A stretch of DNA of 64,000 nt from Entoloma clypeatum (lineage: Eukaryota > Basidiomycota > Agaricomycetes > Agaricales > Entolomataceae), in the NCBI GenBank assembly GCA_963565915.1, contig OY751485.1, forward strand, positions 930,001 to 994,000. The letters are read 5' to 3'. The notes beneath the pieces were generated by a model. The model saw only the letters and a list, made by a program, of their open reading frames with translations. It searched no databases and was not told where the DNA came from. A program made the translations under genes and the position numbers. Shown here piece by piece: positions 53,994-64,000 of this stretch (the first letter of the stretch is position 1; every line of letters begins with the position of its first letter).

Positions 53994-56900
53994 TCAAGAA
54001 GAGCAAAGAAACCCCTCACCACGACCCAAACTCCCCAAACTCGCACAATACACCCCCAGCGGCTCCTCATCCTCCCTATCCTCCTGTCTCACCACAAACC
54101 GCACAAACACAAGATCCATCATATCCCCCACACAATCAAACGGTATCCTCAACCTGTCCTCCCACACAGGATTGAACCCGTTATTCTTCACCGCGCTCGT
54201 GCGATAGTAAATCATCCTGGCGCTCGTCCCCGTCCCCGGAGACGAGGGGGACGGCGGAGAACGAGACCCCCCGTCCGCGCCAGCAGCCAGCGCCGGCCAC
54301 TCCGGCACGTGGATGAACACCTCCACAAAAGGGTCAATCATCGCCTTCTCGATGATCTCCCACCCAGATGAGTCTTTCGCACGCGGAAGCTGCTGTGCAG
54401 ATATGACGGCCACGTCTAGGTAATGCTGTGTCCGTTTCGACAAGAGCTCTTTCGGATTGACGCAGGAGCTCCGGAGTGCCAGAGGCTTGAGGACGTATCC
54501 GGCCCGGCCGTTGCGCTGGAACATCGCATGGTTGATCATGTATCCAAGGTCTGAGATGATGAAGGTTAGCGGGTATGGACGAGGAGGGGGAGGGAGTGAC
54601 AACGAACCACATGTCTGCCAGTTCAAAGCGACCAATTGCGCTCCAGCACTCCAATACCTATGCGGATCATAATTGGTTGAGTTGACCCTCATGCCCTTGG
54701 GATATATGCGCACAAGGTGCGTCCGACAGTGCTTGATCAGATCGTACATCCCGCTTTTCCCTCTTCCTTGCTCAAATCGGACGTTCTCACCACCACCACC
54801 ACCACCACCACCATCAGGAGGGGGGCTTGTCGCCCTCTTCCTCAAGTTCCCATTCAGTTCCCTGCTGTCGGATGGAGACTTCAACAGACTATTCGCCACC
54901 GTCTCTGACAGGGAAAACATGTGTTCAGGCGCGTAGACCTCCTTCTTGTTGATGCCCCGAAACTTGACGCCTACGGTGTAAACTAGGATATCTAGAAGGG
55001 CCGGGGCCATCTTTGCCTTCGTTCTGGGCATTTCAGGGTGATTTGAGAATAGCGTCGAGGGAGTTGTCGGTGGCAGGGATGTGTAGGAAGAAGGCGTTGG
55101 GGAAGGGTGAGGTGACGGCGTGAAAGATATCGGAAGCGGTACGAGAGCGGATTCTGGAGGCGAATTGTGGTTGGATGGTGCCGGCAGAGAACCCGGAAGC
55201 TGCCCATTGGGATGCCTGGGAGATCGGGAATGCGACCTGCGGACGCTCCGCGCACGTTGCAGTACTGTTGAGCCCATTTTGAGGAATTCGTCTGTGAGTT
55301 CTGGAAGATACTGGAGTTACACGAGAGAACAATAAGGGATTGGTGCAATCACACCTCTAATGACGTCTGGATCCAGCAATCTCCCTGTGGACCTCCTCCT
55401 AGACGCCTTGGTCCTACTAGGCGTTTCAGAGATGTTTGAGGACAGCGTTGGGGGTGGCAGCGGCGTGGATGATGCCATTGGAGAGGGGCGAGGGGACGGC
55501 GTGAAAGATTTCGGCAACGGTACCAAAGACTTGTCGTTGGAGAGTCCCGGGGGAGAACCTGGAAGCTGACTGGTGGGTTGATTGGGAGATCGTGAAGGGG
55601 ATTTCCCGACACTCCGTACGCGTTGCAATACCGTCGAGCCCACTTTGAGGAATTCGTCTGTGAATTCTAATATATATATATGCATTAGAAAAAGGCGGTA
55701 GAAGGAGAAAAGGATGTCATCGCACCTTTGACGGTGTCCGGCTCCAACGGTCTACCTGTAGACCTCCTCCTTTTCCCTGCATGTTTGGCAACGATAACCA
55801 TATCCGAATCATCTGAAGCCGACGCCGACATCACAGCATCCGTTCCATAATCCACACCTATCAATTGGTGTCGGGAGAGGTCGAGGTTTTTAGTCTGAAG
55901 TCACAAGCCATCTCAGTATTCATGCAATGTGAAAATCAAACCCAGGTCAAACCCACCTTGAATAGGATCTTGTATTTCAGGTCGTCCGGACTCGGCAGCC
56001 TCTCAATTGTCACTTCCTTGTCCCGTGCTTCCTTTCGAACGAGCATGTCACCAAAGACCTCGTGCAGGATCTTCACGACCTCCTCCTGACCGGCCAATGT
56101 ACAATGCATCTCTGCTGATATTATAATAGGATACGGCGAAGTTACAAATCCGAATTGGAAGATGGCAATGCATACGGCGCGGAGTGGCACTTTTGAGGTG
56201 AGCGTCCCCCCATGTGTGATCATGGGCTCCGACGAGGACGGGGGATCCGCATATATGTCGACTGTAGGTAGGAGGCAAGCATCAATAGCTTGGTCAATGG
56301 AAGAGAAAGGCGGACGCACGCTCAACGCTTCGGCAACCGTGTAAGAGGGCTCGGATATAGCCCTCAATCGTGCTGACCCCCACGAGTTGATTGCCAACGA
56401 GATATGTGTTGTGCGAGGAGGAAATGTAATAGTCAGAGAGTGGCTGTGTCATGTCGTGTGTCACCCCCCTGTGTTGGTCCGTGTATACCGAGTTGTGGCA
56501 AGAAATGAGGAAGGACGTGAAAGACTCGTGAGTCATTGTCCCCATCGTGGATGTGGTGTTGGACGATACAGAATAGTGCTCAAAGATTTCTCGGAGTTCG
56601 GGCAGGGTGAGAGTGGACTGAGGGAGCGAGTGAGTTCATAACCTTCCTGATGATGAGGAAGGATGCAAACCTCCTGCGTCCCTCGCATGAACTTTTCAAA
56701 CCCCGTGAAATCAAACGTCCCGCCATTTTCCTCCCGCAACTTGTTGTACAACCTATCGATCTCGGGACGACTTTTCAAGAGTTTGAAGAAGTGTCGAAAG
56801 TCCTTAAAGTCGAGGTACTTCCTAAGCTGCTTGTCTGCTTGCTGTGCACAGTTATCAGGACATTTTGAAACGATACGAAGAATAGAACCATACCTTGAAG

Positions 56901-57811
56901 AGGCGCTGCAGTTCCTCCGAATCCAAGTTGATTGCGAGCCTCCTACACAGCTTTTCGACCTCCTGGAACGTCAGCTTATCATCCTCTTCCTTATCTGCAC
57001 CCTTCCAGTAGTGCCTCTCCCAAATTGTCTCCCGCGTACCGAAGTCGCACAACCCACTCATCACCTTCTTCCGAATTGCGTGCAACTTTCTGAGAGTGTC
57101 GGCCCACATGTGGAAGACTTCCTGAGTTGCAGCGATGACATGTAACGTCTTGTACTGGCCATCAATGATATAGATGATGGTAAGCCAGCGACTCTCGTAC
57201 TCCTGGGCAAGTTGGAATTGTTCGCGATAATACCGCGCGTCTGAGCCTGATCGCAACTCCTGTATGCATTCCAACGGAACTAGGATGGAGCTTTCAGCAG
57301 AAGAATAGCGACTGAACCGGACCGACGTACTGATGCGCTGTCTTTTAGACTCCCAGATGATCTGACCGAGGTCAGGATCGACACGGAACACCGCGTTCTT
57401 ATGCCCTTTGCCTGACACCTTCGTCATCGGCGTCCCCTGCAGCAACAACGTCGGTACTGGAACATCGACGAGACTGCGAGCATGCTCCTCAAACACGTCC
57501 TCCCTGATAGATGGTGCCTCGCTCCTACTATCTGAGAAGGACCGGATGTGTCGACCGTTTTTGAACCCGGCTTCGCTATCGTGGTGACCATTATCTTTCC
57601 GAGAACCCAAGGTGAGCGACCGGCCAAGCCGCGTTGCATCCCTCGCCGCTCCAAGCCTCCTCCGAATGGCCGCCATAGAACGGCTCAAGGATACCGGTGA
57701 CTCCGTGAGTGCATCTTCATGTTCCAGCTCCTTGAACGCCGGCTGGCCGTTGCTCGTCAAGAGATTTTCTGCTCGCTTGAGGAGACTCGGGTGGTTGACG
57801 GTAGAGCCCAT
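53994..57811 (-). CDS. PLC1: Phosphoinositide-specific phospholipase C (PLC1 type), about 1140 aa
   Basis: Minus strand, eight exons: 57811-56894, 56841-56671, 56617-56320, 56261-55957, 55894-55726, 55666-55355, 55300-54608, 54550-53994; every phase fits. Order: basic N-terminus, PH domain (about residues 110-260), EF-hand region (KLTFQEVEKLCRRLAINLDS onward), X domain with catalytic His in SSSHNTYLVGNQ and THGGTLTSK, acidic residues in CRSVELDIY and ISAEMHC, a long Ser/Pro X-Y linker, Y domain (YWSAGAQLVALNWQTC, then GYMINHAMFQRNGRAGYVLK) and a C2 domain at the end. It hydrolyses PIP2 to IP3 and diacylglycerol at the membrane, Ca-dependent. Intron 7 (57 nt, 54607-54551) has no stop and is a multiple of three, so a naive reading retains it. 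The linker has a duplicated exon and a poly-Gly run (near 54783-54815). Confidence 0.93.
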
Positions 57812-59587
57812 CTTCAACAATTACGGGCGGGGTATAGATGCCATATAGTGCACTGAAATATAAGTAGAGTATCAGGAGGCCATGAAGCGCAGTGCACAGG
57901 GTTTGTTTGGGTTTCAGTCTGAATTCTCCAAAGTCGATATGCACTGCATACATTCATATAATATTGAATTCCTTACACTAGGGTTAGGGTTAGACCCCAA
58001 AAAAGTCGAAAAAAAAAGGAGCCCACTCAGCCAGAGTGGCCGAAGCGGGACTGGAAAATATTGAGACGGTGCATGAGCCGAAGCCCATACAAGCCATGGC
58101 TACTCCCTGTAATGGACAAGGTCGCCGTGCTATGGGGAGCCTCCACGGCCCACAAACCCGGGTAGGTGAAGGGGCTTATGCCATCAAGGTAAGTATGAAG
58201 TGCTCAGCTGTCGCGCGGAGGTTTATATAGGTCGGCGAGGCGCGCACGGACCAAGTCGCTTTTCCTGTTTGTATGAACCGGGACCGACACATGCGTTTCA
58301 TGCCGTATGCGTTGATTTTTCATCTTCAAAGTTCTCATTTGCACAAGTAGTATCTTATCTTGACGGGGATACTGGATACGCAATAGCGATTCGTATCCTC
58401 AAACTCATTATATTAATCTCAACATTTAAACCAAACATCTTACCACTTTTCTAGCCCCCGTGCCCAGTAAGATTCGACACAATTCGATACGTACCAAAGA
58501 AAAACCCATTGAGTTAAGTATAGCTGATTTAAGCAGTCAACTCTGTCTGAATCAAGCGGGCTGCGGCGAAGGTATGTTTTCCGGAACGCCTTCGGCTCTC
58601 ATCGGGAAAAACCCGAATACTAAATGTAACCCAATGAGTTATAATTATACATTATGAGGGGTAATTATAGACATTACTCTCATTGCGTTCACGAGGTTCA
58701 GATGACAATTCTCCGAGTGGTGTCGATTTAGTCCGATTCATTGCATATTAATTGGTGTGTTATCTGGTTCATTGATTACCCATAAGCTCTGCTAACCCCC
58801 TCAATAAGGAGCAGCTCTCGAAATTCAAAATTTATTCTTGAGGACCAAATCAAGCACGGACAATGGACTCGAGAGCAAGACTGATGTATTCATATGCTAT
58901 GGAATACAACACGAAATGTACAATGACTGCGAAAGGACAAGGGGGCTGTCGTAGATGCCGCGGCGGACTCGGGCCTCGCGAATAGGTAAGTACGACGCGC
59001 GGGGGTCAAAGTCATGGGTACGGAATAGTAGCTGGATTGATATCAAAAGCTGAAATATATTTGTCAACCTCTATATCTGTAAATCGTCGAAAGGAAGACT
59101 CACTAGGCCACTTCCCTATCCAATGAAACCATTGACTGCGTGGTGTAAGGGATGTGAACGAGGACAGGGAAACGAAAGTTAAAGAATTTACAAATTATCG
59201 GCATGGCAGAATGGCACCTGCTTCAGTGTGCTCCAATGAAAACGGTTAGTGTACGAAGGAGATAGAGAATTCGGAACTTTCAAATTATGTTGCTATTGTG
59301 ACATCCGCGCTTGTTGAATGATTTCCTCTGTCAATCCAACGGGTTTTGGGGGAAGATGGGGGTTGTTTGTTGAAGGAAAGATTGAAGACGCAAGGTCGCG
59401 CGAGGCTCTCTTATTGGGCGAAGGTGTGACAACTGTCACATCTTCGTGGCACTGCCTCTAGGTCCTTCCGAGTTAACAATAAGAACTCAGGTGAGTCTTT
59501 CGACCCTCGACCAGATTGAGACTTGAGCGGCAGCCACCCCACAACTTCCGGCAGCCTGTTTGTGATACCGTCTGCAAATAAGGCAGC
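57812..59587. other. Intergenic, about 1.8 kb, no gene recognised
   Basis: Contains TAGGGTTAGGGTTAGA (57978-57993), only two telomere-like units. A tRNA-like phrase near 58027-58050 does not fold. Several short frames without motifs. Confidence 0.45.
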
Positions 59588-60062
59588 TCAATCCCACCAA
59601 ATTTGGACAATGTAGGGTCCCTGCCAAGTCGGACTCAATATCGGATGTCCCCGTATCGCAACCGTATCGTTTACCAGGTTGCTCGTCGACACGTCAAAAT
59701 CAATCAGTAATGTAAGTTTCGCAGTCTGATGAAGATGATTCGTAATTAAGTCCTCTACCCACGACAACAAATCAAATGGCATACATAACTCCGAGTCCTC
59801 TGCCGAACACCTCAGCCATGTCATGGCTCCCCCTTGGGCGTGACTTATCCGGGCGAATATCCACACAAGTTCGTCAAAGTCTTCACGGAACACCATCTCA
59901 ACAAATTCTGTACGAACTTCATTTATCACCACTGTGCCCTATTATGTTTGGGTAAGTGACGTGAACTCTACTCACTTTGAATACCCATCTGGGATGCGGA
60001 CGTAACATGTCGAAACGTGGATCGATCCATTTGACAGAAAAGCTCTTCCACCACCTATGATT
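59588..60062 (-). CDS. Hypothetical gene, 3' exons only
   Basis: Two minus-strand exons fit together: 60062-59976 (NHRWWKSFSVKWIDPRFDML then RPHPRWVFK) and 59938-59588 (GTVVINEVRTEFVEMVFRED to GPYIVQIWWD), separated by a 37-nt GTGAGT...TAG intron, shorter than usual here. The acceptor before 60062 implies an upstream exon that I could not place before the Hsp70-like gene's end at 60459. Rich in Trp and aromatic residues; no known motif, signal peptide or membrane segment. It may be a decaying gene or a small fungal-specific protein. Confidence 0.35.
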
Positions 60063-60458
60063 CTGGTAACTGATGAATCCGCAGCGAATACAGTGATAGC
60101 AGGGATTCAATCAACGCAAAACCGATGTTGACGAATCAGAGGGGAATCAGTTTTTTTTGGAGTTGCAACGCACTTGTCGATTGCCCTTGAGACGGACCTC
60201 ACACAAAAAAAAAATTGCTGGAGCATTTCGATAGCACACAAACTATGGAAAAGGGCCATGACGCCGAGTATTTATCCCAAAAAAAAGGGATCCTATGAAA
60301 TTCAAACAAGGGGAGCACAAGCCAGACAGAATATTTTGTCGCTGTGTCCATTGAATGATCAAGTTCACTCCGTATCCATCTCATAGATGACCTCAACGGG
60401 AACACTAAGTGTACAAGAGCTTTAGAGAAAAGAAGGATGTGAGCGAACAAAGGAAACC

Positions 60459-62847
60459 TCACCGCTTCTCTTGTCCCTGCGTATCATTTTTCGATTTATA
60501 TAAAGCACCCCACACACCGAAGACAGGGGAAGACTCACGTTGACTGGATAACTGATTTCAGCAGTTAATTCTGTCAGTCCAAACTTGAAGATAAGTTCGA
60601 AAGTAAGTTTGTAGTAGACCTTCGAACTCAGACTGATTTCGCGAGTCAGTAAATCTTTGAGGGATGCCCCAGCAACGGCAATCGTGCAGAATGTCGAGTA
60701 ATTGTCTTGATACGAAGAGATCAGTAGGTGTACTATATCGAAGCTAACGACGACTTACGTGGTTCGACATCTAACCAACGTGGCAGCCTTAATGAACCTC
60801 CATAACATAAAGCAGTCGTGGTGACTGTCAGAGGCAAAGACTGGATGTTGTAGTAACTGAGGGTATACCGCTCCCGGAACTCTCTTGTCTCTGTTACCAC
60901 AGTGTCCTATGATGGGTAAGACGTGGGGTATACGATGTGGGCTTCCCTCTACTCACTTTGGATAAAATGGTACTAAACCCTTGAGGGACACGCTGCGTGC
61001 CTGTAACCTCGTCAATGTACATTTTTGATGACCGCTGAAGATGTTCGTGGTCGGTTGGGTTGTAGTGGGATCAATTCCTATTCCGTAGGTATATTTTGCG
61101 ACTCTTGCGGTCACAAATGGTCCACATAGTACGAGATTCCGCCGTCCGCGACGGCCTTGTTGCTACGACCTCAACTGATCAGCATGGTATATAATTTTGA
61201 TGAAAACGATGCATACACATGACACTCTGGTCTACAAAGGTCGATATTCAAAGGAGCGAGGGTTTTCTTCGTTTGAGAGAAAAGCCAGTCGCTAGCGGCA
61301 AAGCCACCAACAAGGAAGACGGACTATTGGGCAAATGTTAGTGTGGCCACCAGATGAATTACTGATTGGTAAAGCTCACGGAGATCTTCGACTTGGCAGT
61401 GACTTTGTGCATTTCAAGGATGGCCTCAGTGATGCACCTAAGCGAGGGTTCGAAGAACGAAGCGATGTCCGTCCTGTGACGATAATCGTTAGCTACAGGA
61501 GCACTGAAGTTGAAGAGGACCTACCCAGAAAGCTTAAGTTGCCCTGAGCGTATGCCGAGCTTGAGATCGGCATCGCGCGCTCCGCCGAACTTGATGTATT
61601 GTGGCTCATCACGGTTCCTGAATCGGAGCTTGGCCGTCTTGTCAAAGCAGTTCGCAATGTGATCGATATCCTCCTGGAATTTAGAGCCCTCGAGGAGTTC
61701 TGCAAAGACAGAGTTCGATCGGAATTTCTTTCAGGCGTAGGAAGGGAGCATGTGAACCCACCACCAAAATATTTGCGAGCACGCCTGGTGACGAAGACGG
61801 AGCCATGAAAGTGACCTTTGAAACGGTGAAAAATATGCCAAAAAGCAGATGAGATGGACCACTGACACTGAGGAGGGGCGGACTCTTTATATGAGGGTCC
61901 TGCGGAAGCCAGATCTTGGCTATACGCACTCAAATCCACAGTTCCACCGCCAGCGTCCACGATCAATATACCATTTCCTCCCTTGAGGCACGAGGATGTA
62001 AGCAGGGCTTCTCTGAAATCAGGCGAGTTTGACTCTCACCGTCGTGGTACTCGTCATCAGTCCCTTAGAGATACAAAAATGCAGACTGGCCTCTCCTTCT
62101 GTTACGAAACAGACACGCGCCCGCCCAGCCTGTGTATCTGGCACAAGTCCCGCGTGAATGGCAGCCTTGCGCATCTGGGCTTGCTGAGCACCTTCCCAAC
62201 CATTGGGATGTGTCAGGACGAACTGAATGTCGTTCTCCACAGATTCCCACAAACGCGCTCCGTTGGCGTGAGTATCCTGTATATAGGTTCGAGCATTTTC
62301 GTAGAGATATCTCATGAAATCCGCGAATACATCAACCACGGTTCTGCCAATTGGAAGAGGAGGGATCGTTTCGGACAGAATGGACTCAGAGTTCGGTCGA
62401 AGATGTAATTTAAACCTGGAAACTGTTGGCAGAACGATACTGACAGCAGCTGAATAACGCACCATTCCGCTTTCACCCAACCTTCTTCTACAACATCTTC
62501 AAACCCTTCTCTCACAGCCTCGGCTCCGACAGCGCGAACATTACCTCCTTTATCATAGTATATCACGGTCGGTATCTTCGAGTCACCGCCAACTTGCTCC
62601 TGTGCAGGAAACCTAGGAGGTTTTGCAATTCGGAATCGAGGAGTCTATCATGTGGCATACCTCGTAACGCCTTTGATCTCTGGAACCTTTCCCGGGTCAA
62701 GAATGCTGCGAGGGCAATGTTTCGATGTGTCAATGAAGAGATTGATCGAGTCACATACCAGGAGGAAACCCCGCTGAAAGTCGTTCCAATGTCCAAAGCC
62801 AAAACCAATTTGCGCTGTGTCCCCGCGTACGGTAAACGTTCGAGCAT
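60459..62847 (-). CDS. Hsp70-family ATPase-like protein (HSPA12 type), 13 exons, two apparent frame breaks
   Basis: Minus strand, exons: 62847-62759, 62705-62661, 62612-62463, 62415-62040, 61981-61867, 61815-61765, 61699-61525, 61473-61380, 61323-61217, 61162-60957, 60906-60759, 60705-60539, 60476-60459. Actin-like ATPase motifs: LALDIGTTFSGVS (phosphate 1), LIVDAGGGTVDLSAYS (phosphate 2), SVFLVGGFAASDWLF (adenosine site). The C-terminus KFGLTELTAEISYPVN ending GQEKR is typical of the expanded fungal Hsp70-like family (function mostly unknown; no classical substrate domain). Exon 10 lacks two single bases, one in CATTT-GTG near 61.10 kb and one near 61.06 kb; adding two restores phase with both neighbours. 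Sequencing error or early decay are both possible. Confidence 0.85.
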
Positions 62848-63012
62848 GATGGGTTCAGAAGAGCACGTCGGCGTCCTATACAGGATGTCTCTCCATATCC
62901 CATCAACCCCTATAAACATGTCCAATCAGCGAAGTTCCTTGCAAAACGGTCTCAGACTGGGCTTCTTGATGTTAGCGGAGCTTAACGAGCATGGTAAGGC
63001 TCGACAACTTGC

Positions 63013-63213
63013 CATGCCGCTTTCGTCCAACATTCATCGACGATGTCCTTTCTTCCTGCCTAGGATACGATAATATAAATCCAGGATTTGAGAAGATGCC
63101 AGTGAACTTCGTCACTTACTTCACAACACCTTTTCTCTCAAGAGAATAATAATAAAAGTCACCCACCAATAGGAGACGCCACTAATGTCGACGTACGGTG
63201 ATTGTTCAGGCAT
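63013..63213 (-). pseudogene. Deleted paralogue of the Hsp70-like gene
   Basis: From ATG 63213 it reads MPEQSPYVDISGVSYW, matching the start of Hsp70-like proteins but lacking the residues around the phosphate-1 loop. After a GTGGGT...CCTAG intron-like gap comes RKDIVDECWTKAAW, equivalent to EGFEDVVEEGWVKAEW in exon 3 of the neighbour. Nothing further is kept. It lies 166 bp upstream of the intact gene in the same orientation, so it looks like a tandem duplicate that collapsed. Confidence 0.65.
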
Positions 63214-63829
63214 GATGGGTATGGGCTAGAGTTGACGGTTAGTTCAAGCGCCTGTGTTCGATCTTGTTGCCAGCTTCAAGTTGTCAACATTGTCCCGTCT
63301 CCAACGCCATTGGGACATCACTAAATTTGGGAAGATCTGACGAGCGATTATGATGAACAGAATTCATTACAATTTGATATAATCACCGTGAATTTATACC
63401 AGATTGTATACGAGCTCGTGATCACAGATAACCTCAGACGAGCGACGCCCAAAATTGACAATCACCATGAAGGTTGCCAACTTATCCTATCATGGCTTAC
63501 GACCTTTTGGCGGGGTGGGAAAGTCTGACCTGTAAGCCGCCGAGCGATCACCGATCGATCAAGGGTCCCGGCAGGGTCTGATGTGATGGGACCCTGATTA
63601 CATCAGACACGCGGCGCGTCGTTCCGTCTGTCGCGCTGGCAGCGCGCGCGCACTTCGTGCCCCTCGTGCTTGGGGAGGGGTCTGATTTGGGGCAGGGGGA
63701 GGAGGAGGAGGGGGGGGGTTGGGGGTTGTCACACATCATGTAAGAAATAAACAAAAAAAATGATATTTTTATTTCTAAGTAACACAAAAAAATCGGCGAC
63801 GGGGGGAAGGCTGGCGGCGTTGGGCAACT
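63214..63829. other. No gene recognised; GC-rich and purine-rich low complexity
   Basis: 63570-63610 has an imperfect inverted repeat around GTCTGATGTGATGGGACCCT. 63640-63720 is G-rich (GGGGCAGGGGGAGGAGGAGG). The frame 63946-63548 runs into the minisatellite and is not called. Confidence 0.45.
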
Positions 63830-64000
63830 GGACGGGTAAGGGTCGAGGGAAAAGGACAAGGTGGTGGTGGACGCCGTTGGGCGCGAGAGAGAAGGCCGTT
63901 GGAAGGCCGTTGGGCGTGAGTGGCGATGAGAGGACGCTGTGGGCATGAGGAACGCCGTTTGGCGTGAATAGACACCGTTGGCGGGAGGAGAAGGCTGTTG
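63830..64000. repeat. 20-bp minisatellite array 4 (runs off right edge)
   Basis: Units with GCCGTTGGGCGTGAGTGG, same family as arrays 1-3. Confidence 0.8.

Noticed and set aside
54783..54815. (CCA)n microsatellite as a separate repeat feature
   Set aside because: It encodes the poly-Gly stretch of the PLC linker and is described there.
57978..57993. TTAGGG-like telomere repeat
   Set aside because: Only two units; far too short for a telomere, at most an interstitial trace.
58027..58100. tRNA-like phrase AGAGTGGCCGAAGCGGGACT
   Set aside because: Resembles the D arm of Ser/Leu tRNAs, but no matching acceptor, anticodon or T arm follows.

Overview
The window looks like a piece of a basidiomycete (mushroom-forming, Agaricomycete-type) nuclear genome. 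Support: spliced genes with mostly 50-60 nt GT-AG introns (a few GC-AG), chromodomain Ty3/Gypsy and Ty1/Copia elements, a Helitron, a full-length LINE, small ricin-B-like lectin genes of mushroom type, and a fungal Hsp70-like (HSPA12-type) gene. I cannot name the species.

Layout. 1-37.6 kb is almost pure mobile DNA with no convincing host gene: a Copia element running off the left edge (1-4337, minus); a complete Tc1/mariner element inside a Copia remnant (4340-5958); a decayed DDE_1 transposase (5961-7090); a block of dispersed repeats with 20-bp minisatellites, tRNA-related SINE-like units and a 5'-truncated LINE copy (7.9-12.9 kb); Gypsy-1 (12861-17877, minus); more of the same repeats (17.9-21.0 kb); Gypsy-2 (21704-28356, plus); a Helitron with Rep and helicase (28819-35287, minus) joined head-to-tail to a second, short Helitron (35288-36729); and a solo LTR (37235-37598).

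From 37.9 kb host genes appear: TSR2 (minus) and GRC3 (plus), two ribosome-biogenesis genes that diverge from a 204-bp intergenic region. A 6.6-kb LINE (41185-47768, minus) sits just downstream of GRC3 and 82 bp before an intron-containing tRNA-Asp(GTC). Then come a small conserved-looking hypothetical gene (48487-49314), two tandemly duplicated ricin-B-like lectin genes (50285-51066 and 52150-52883, minus), a phosphoinositide-specific phospholipase C with a duplicated linker exon (53994-57811, minus), a partial unknown gene (59588-60062), an Hsp70-like gene (60459-62847, minus) and a deleted relic of its paralogue. A fourth minisatellite array starts near 63.8 kb.

Cross-cutting observations. 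(1) Both Gypsy elements carry, 2 nt from the 5' LTR, a 10-11 nt primer site complementary to their own LTR just downstream of a TATA box, which is the Tf1-type self-priming layout. (2) Almost every disabling nonsense codon in five unrelated elements is TGA where the family has Arg, as expected for CGA to TGA deamination at CpG. (3) A Helitron 3' end abuts a Helitron 5' end. All translations and alignments were done by eye from the sequence; no database search was run.
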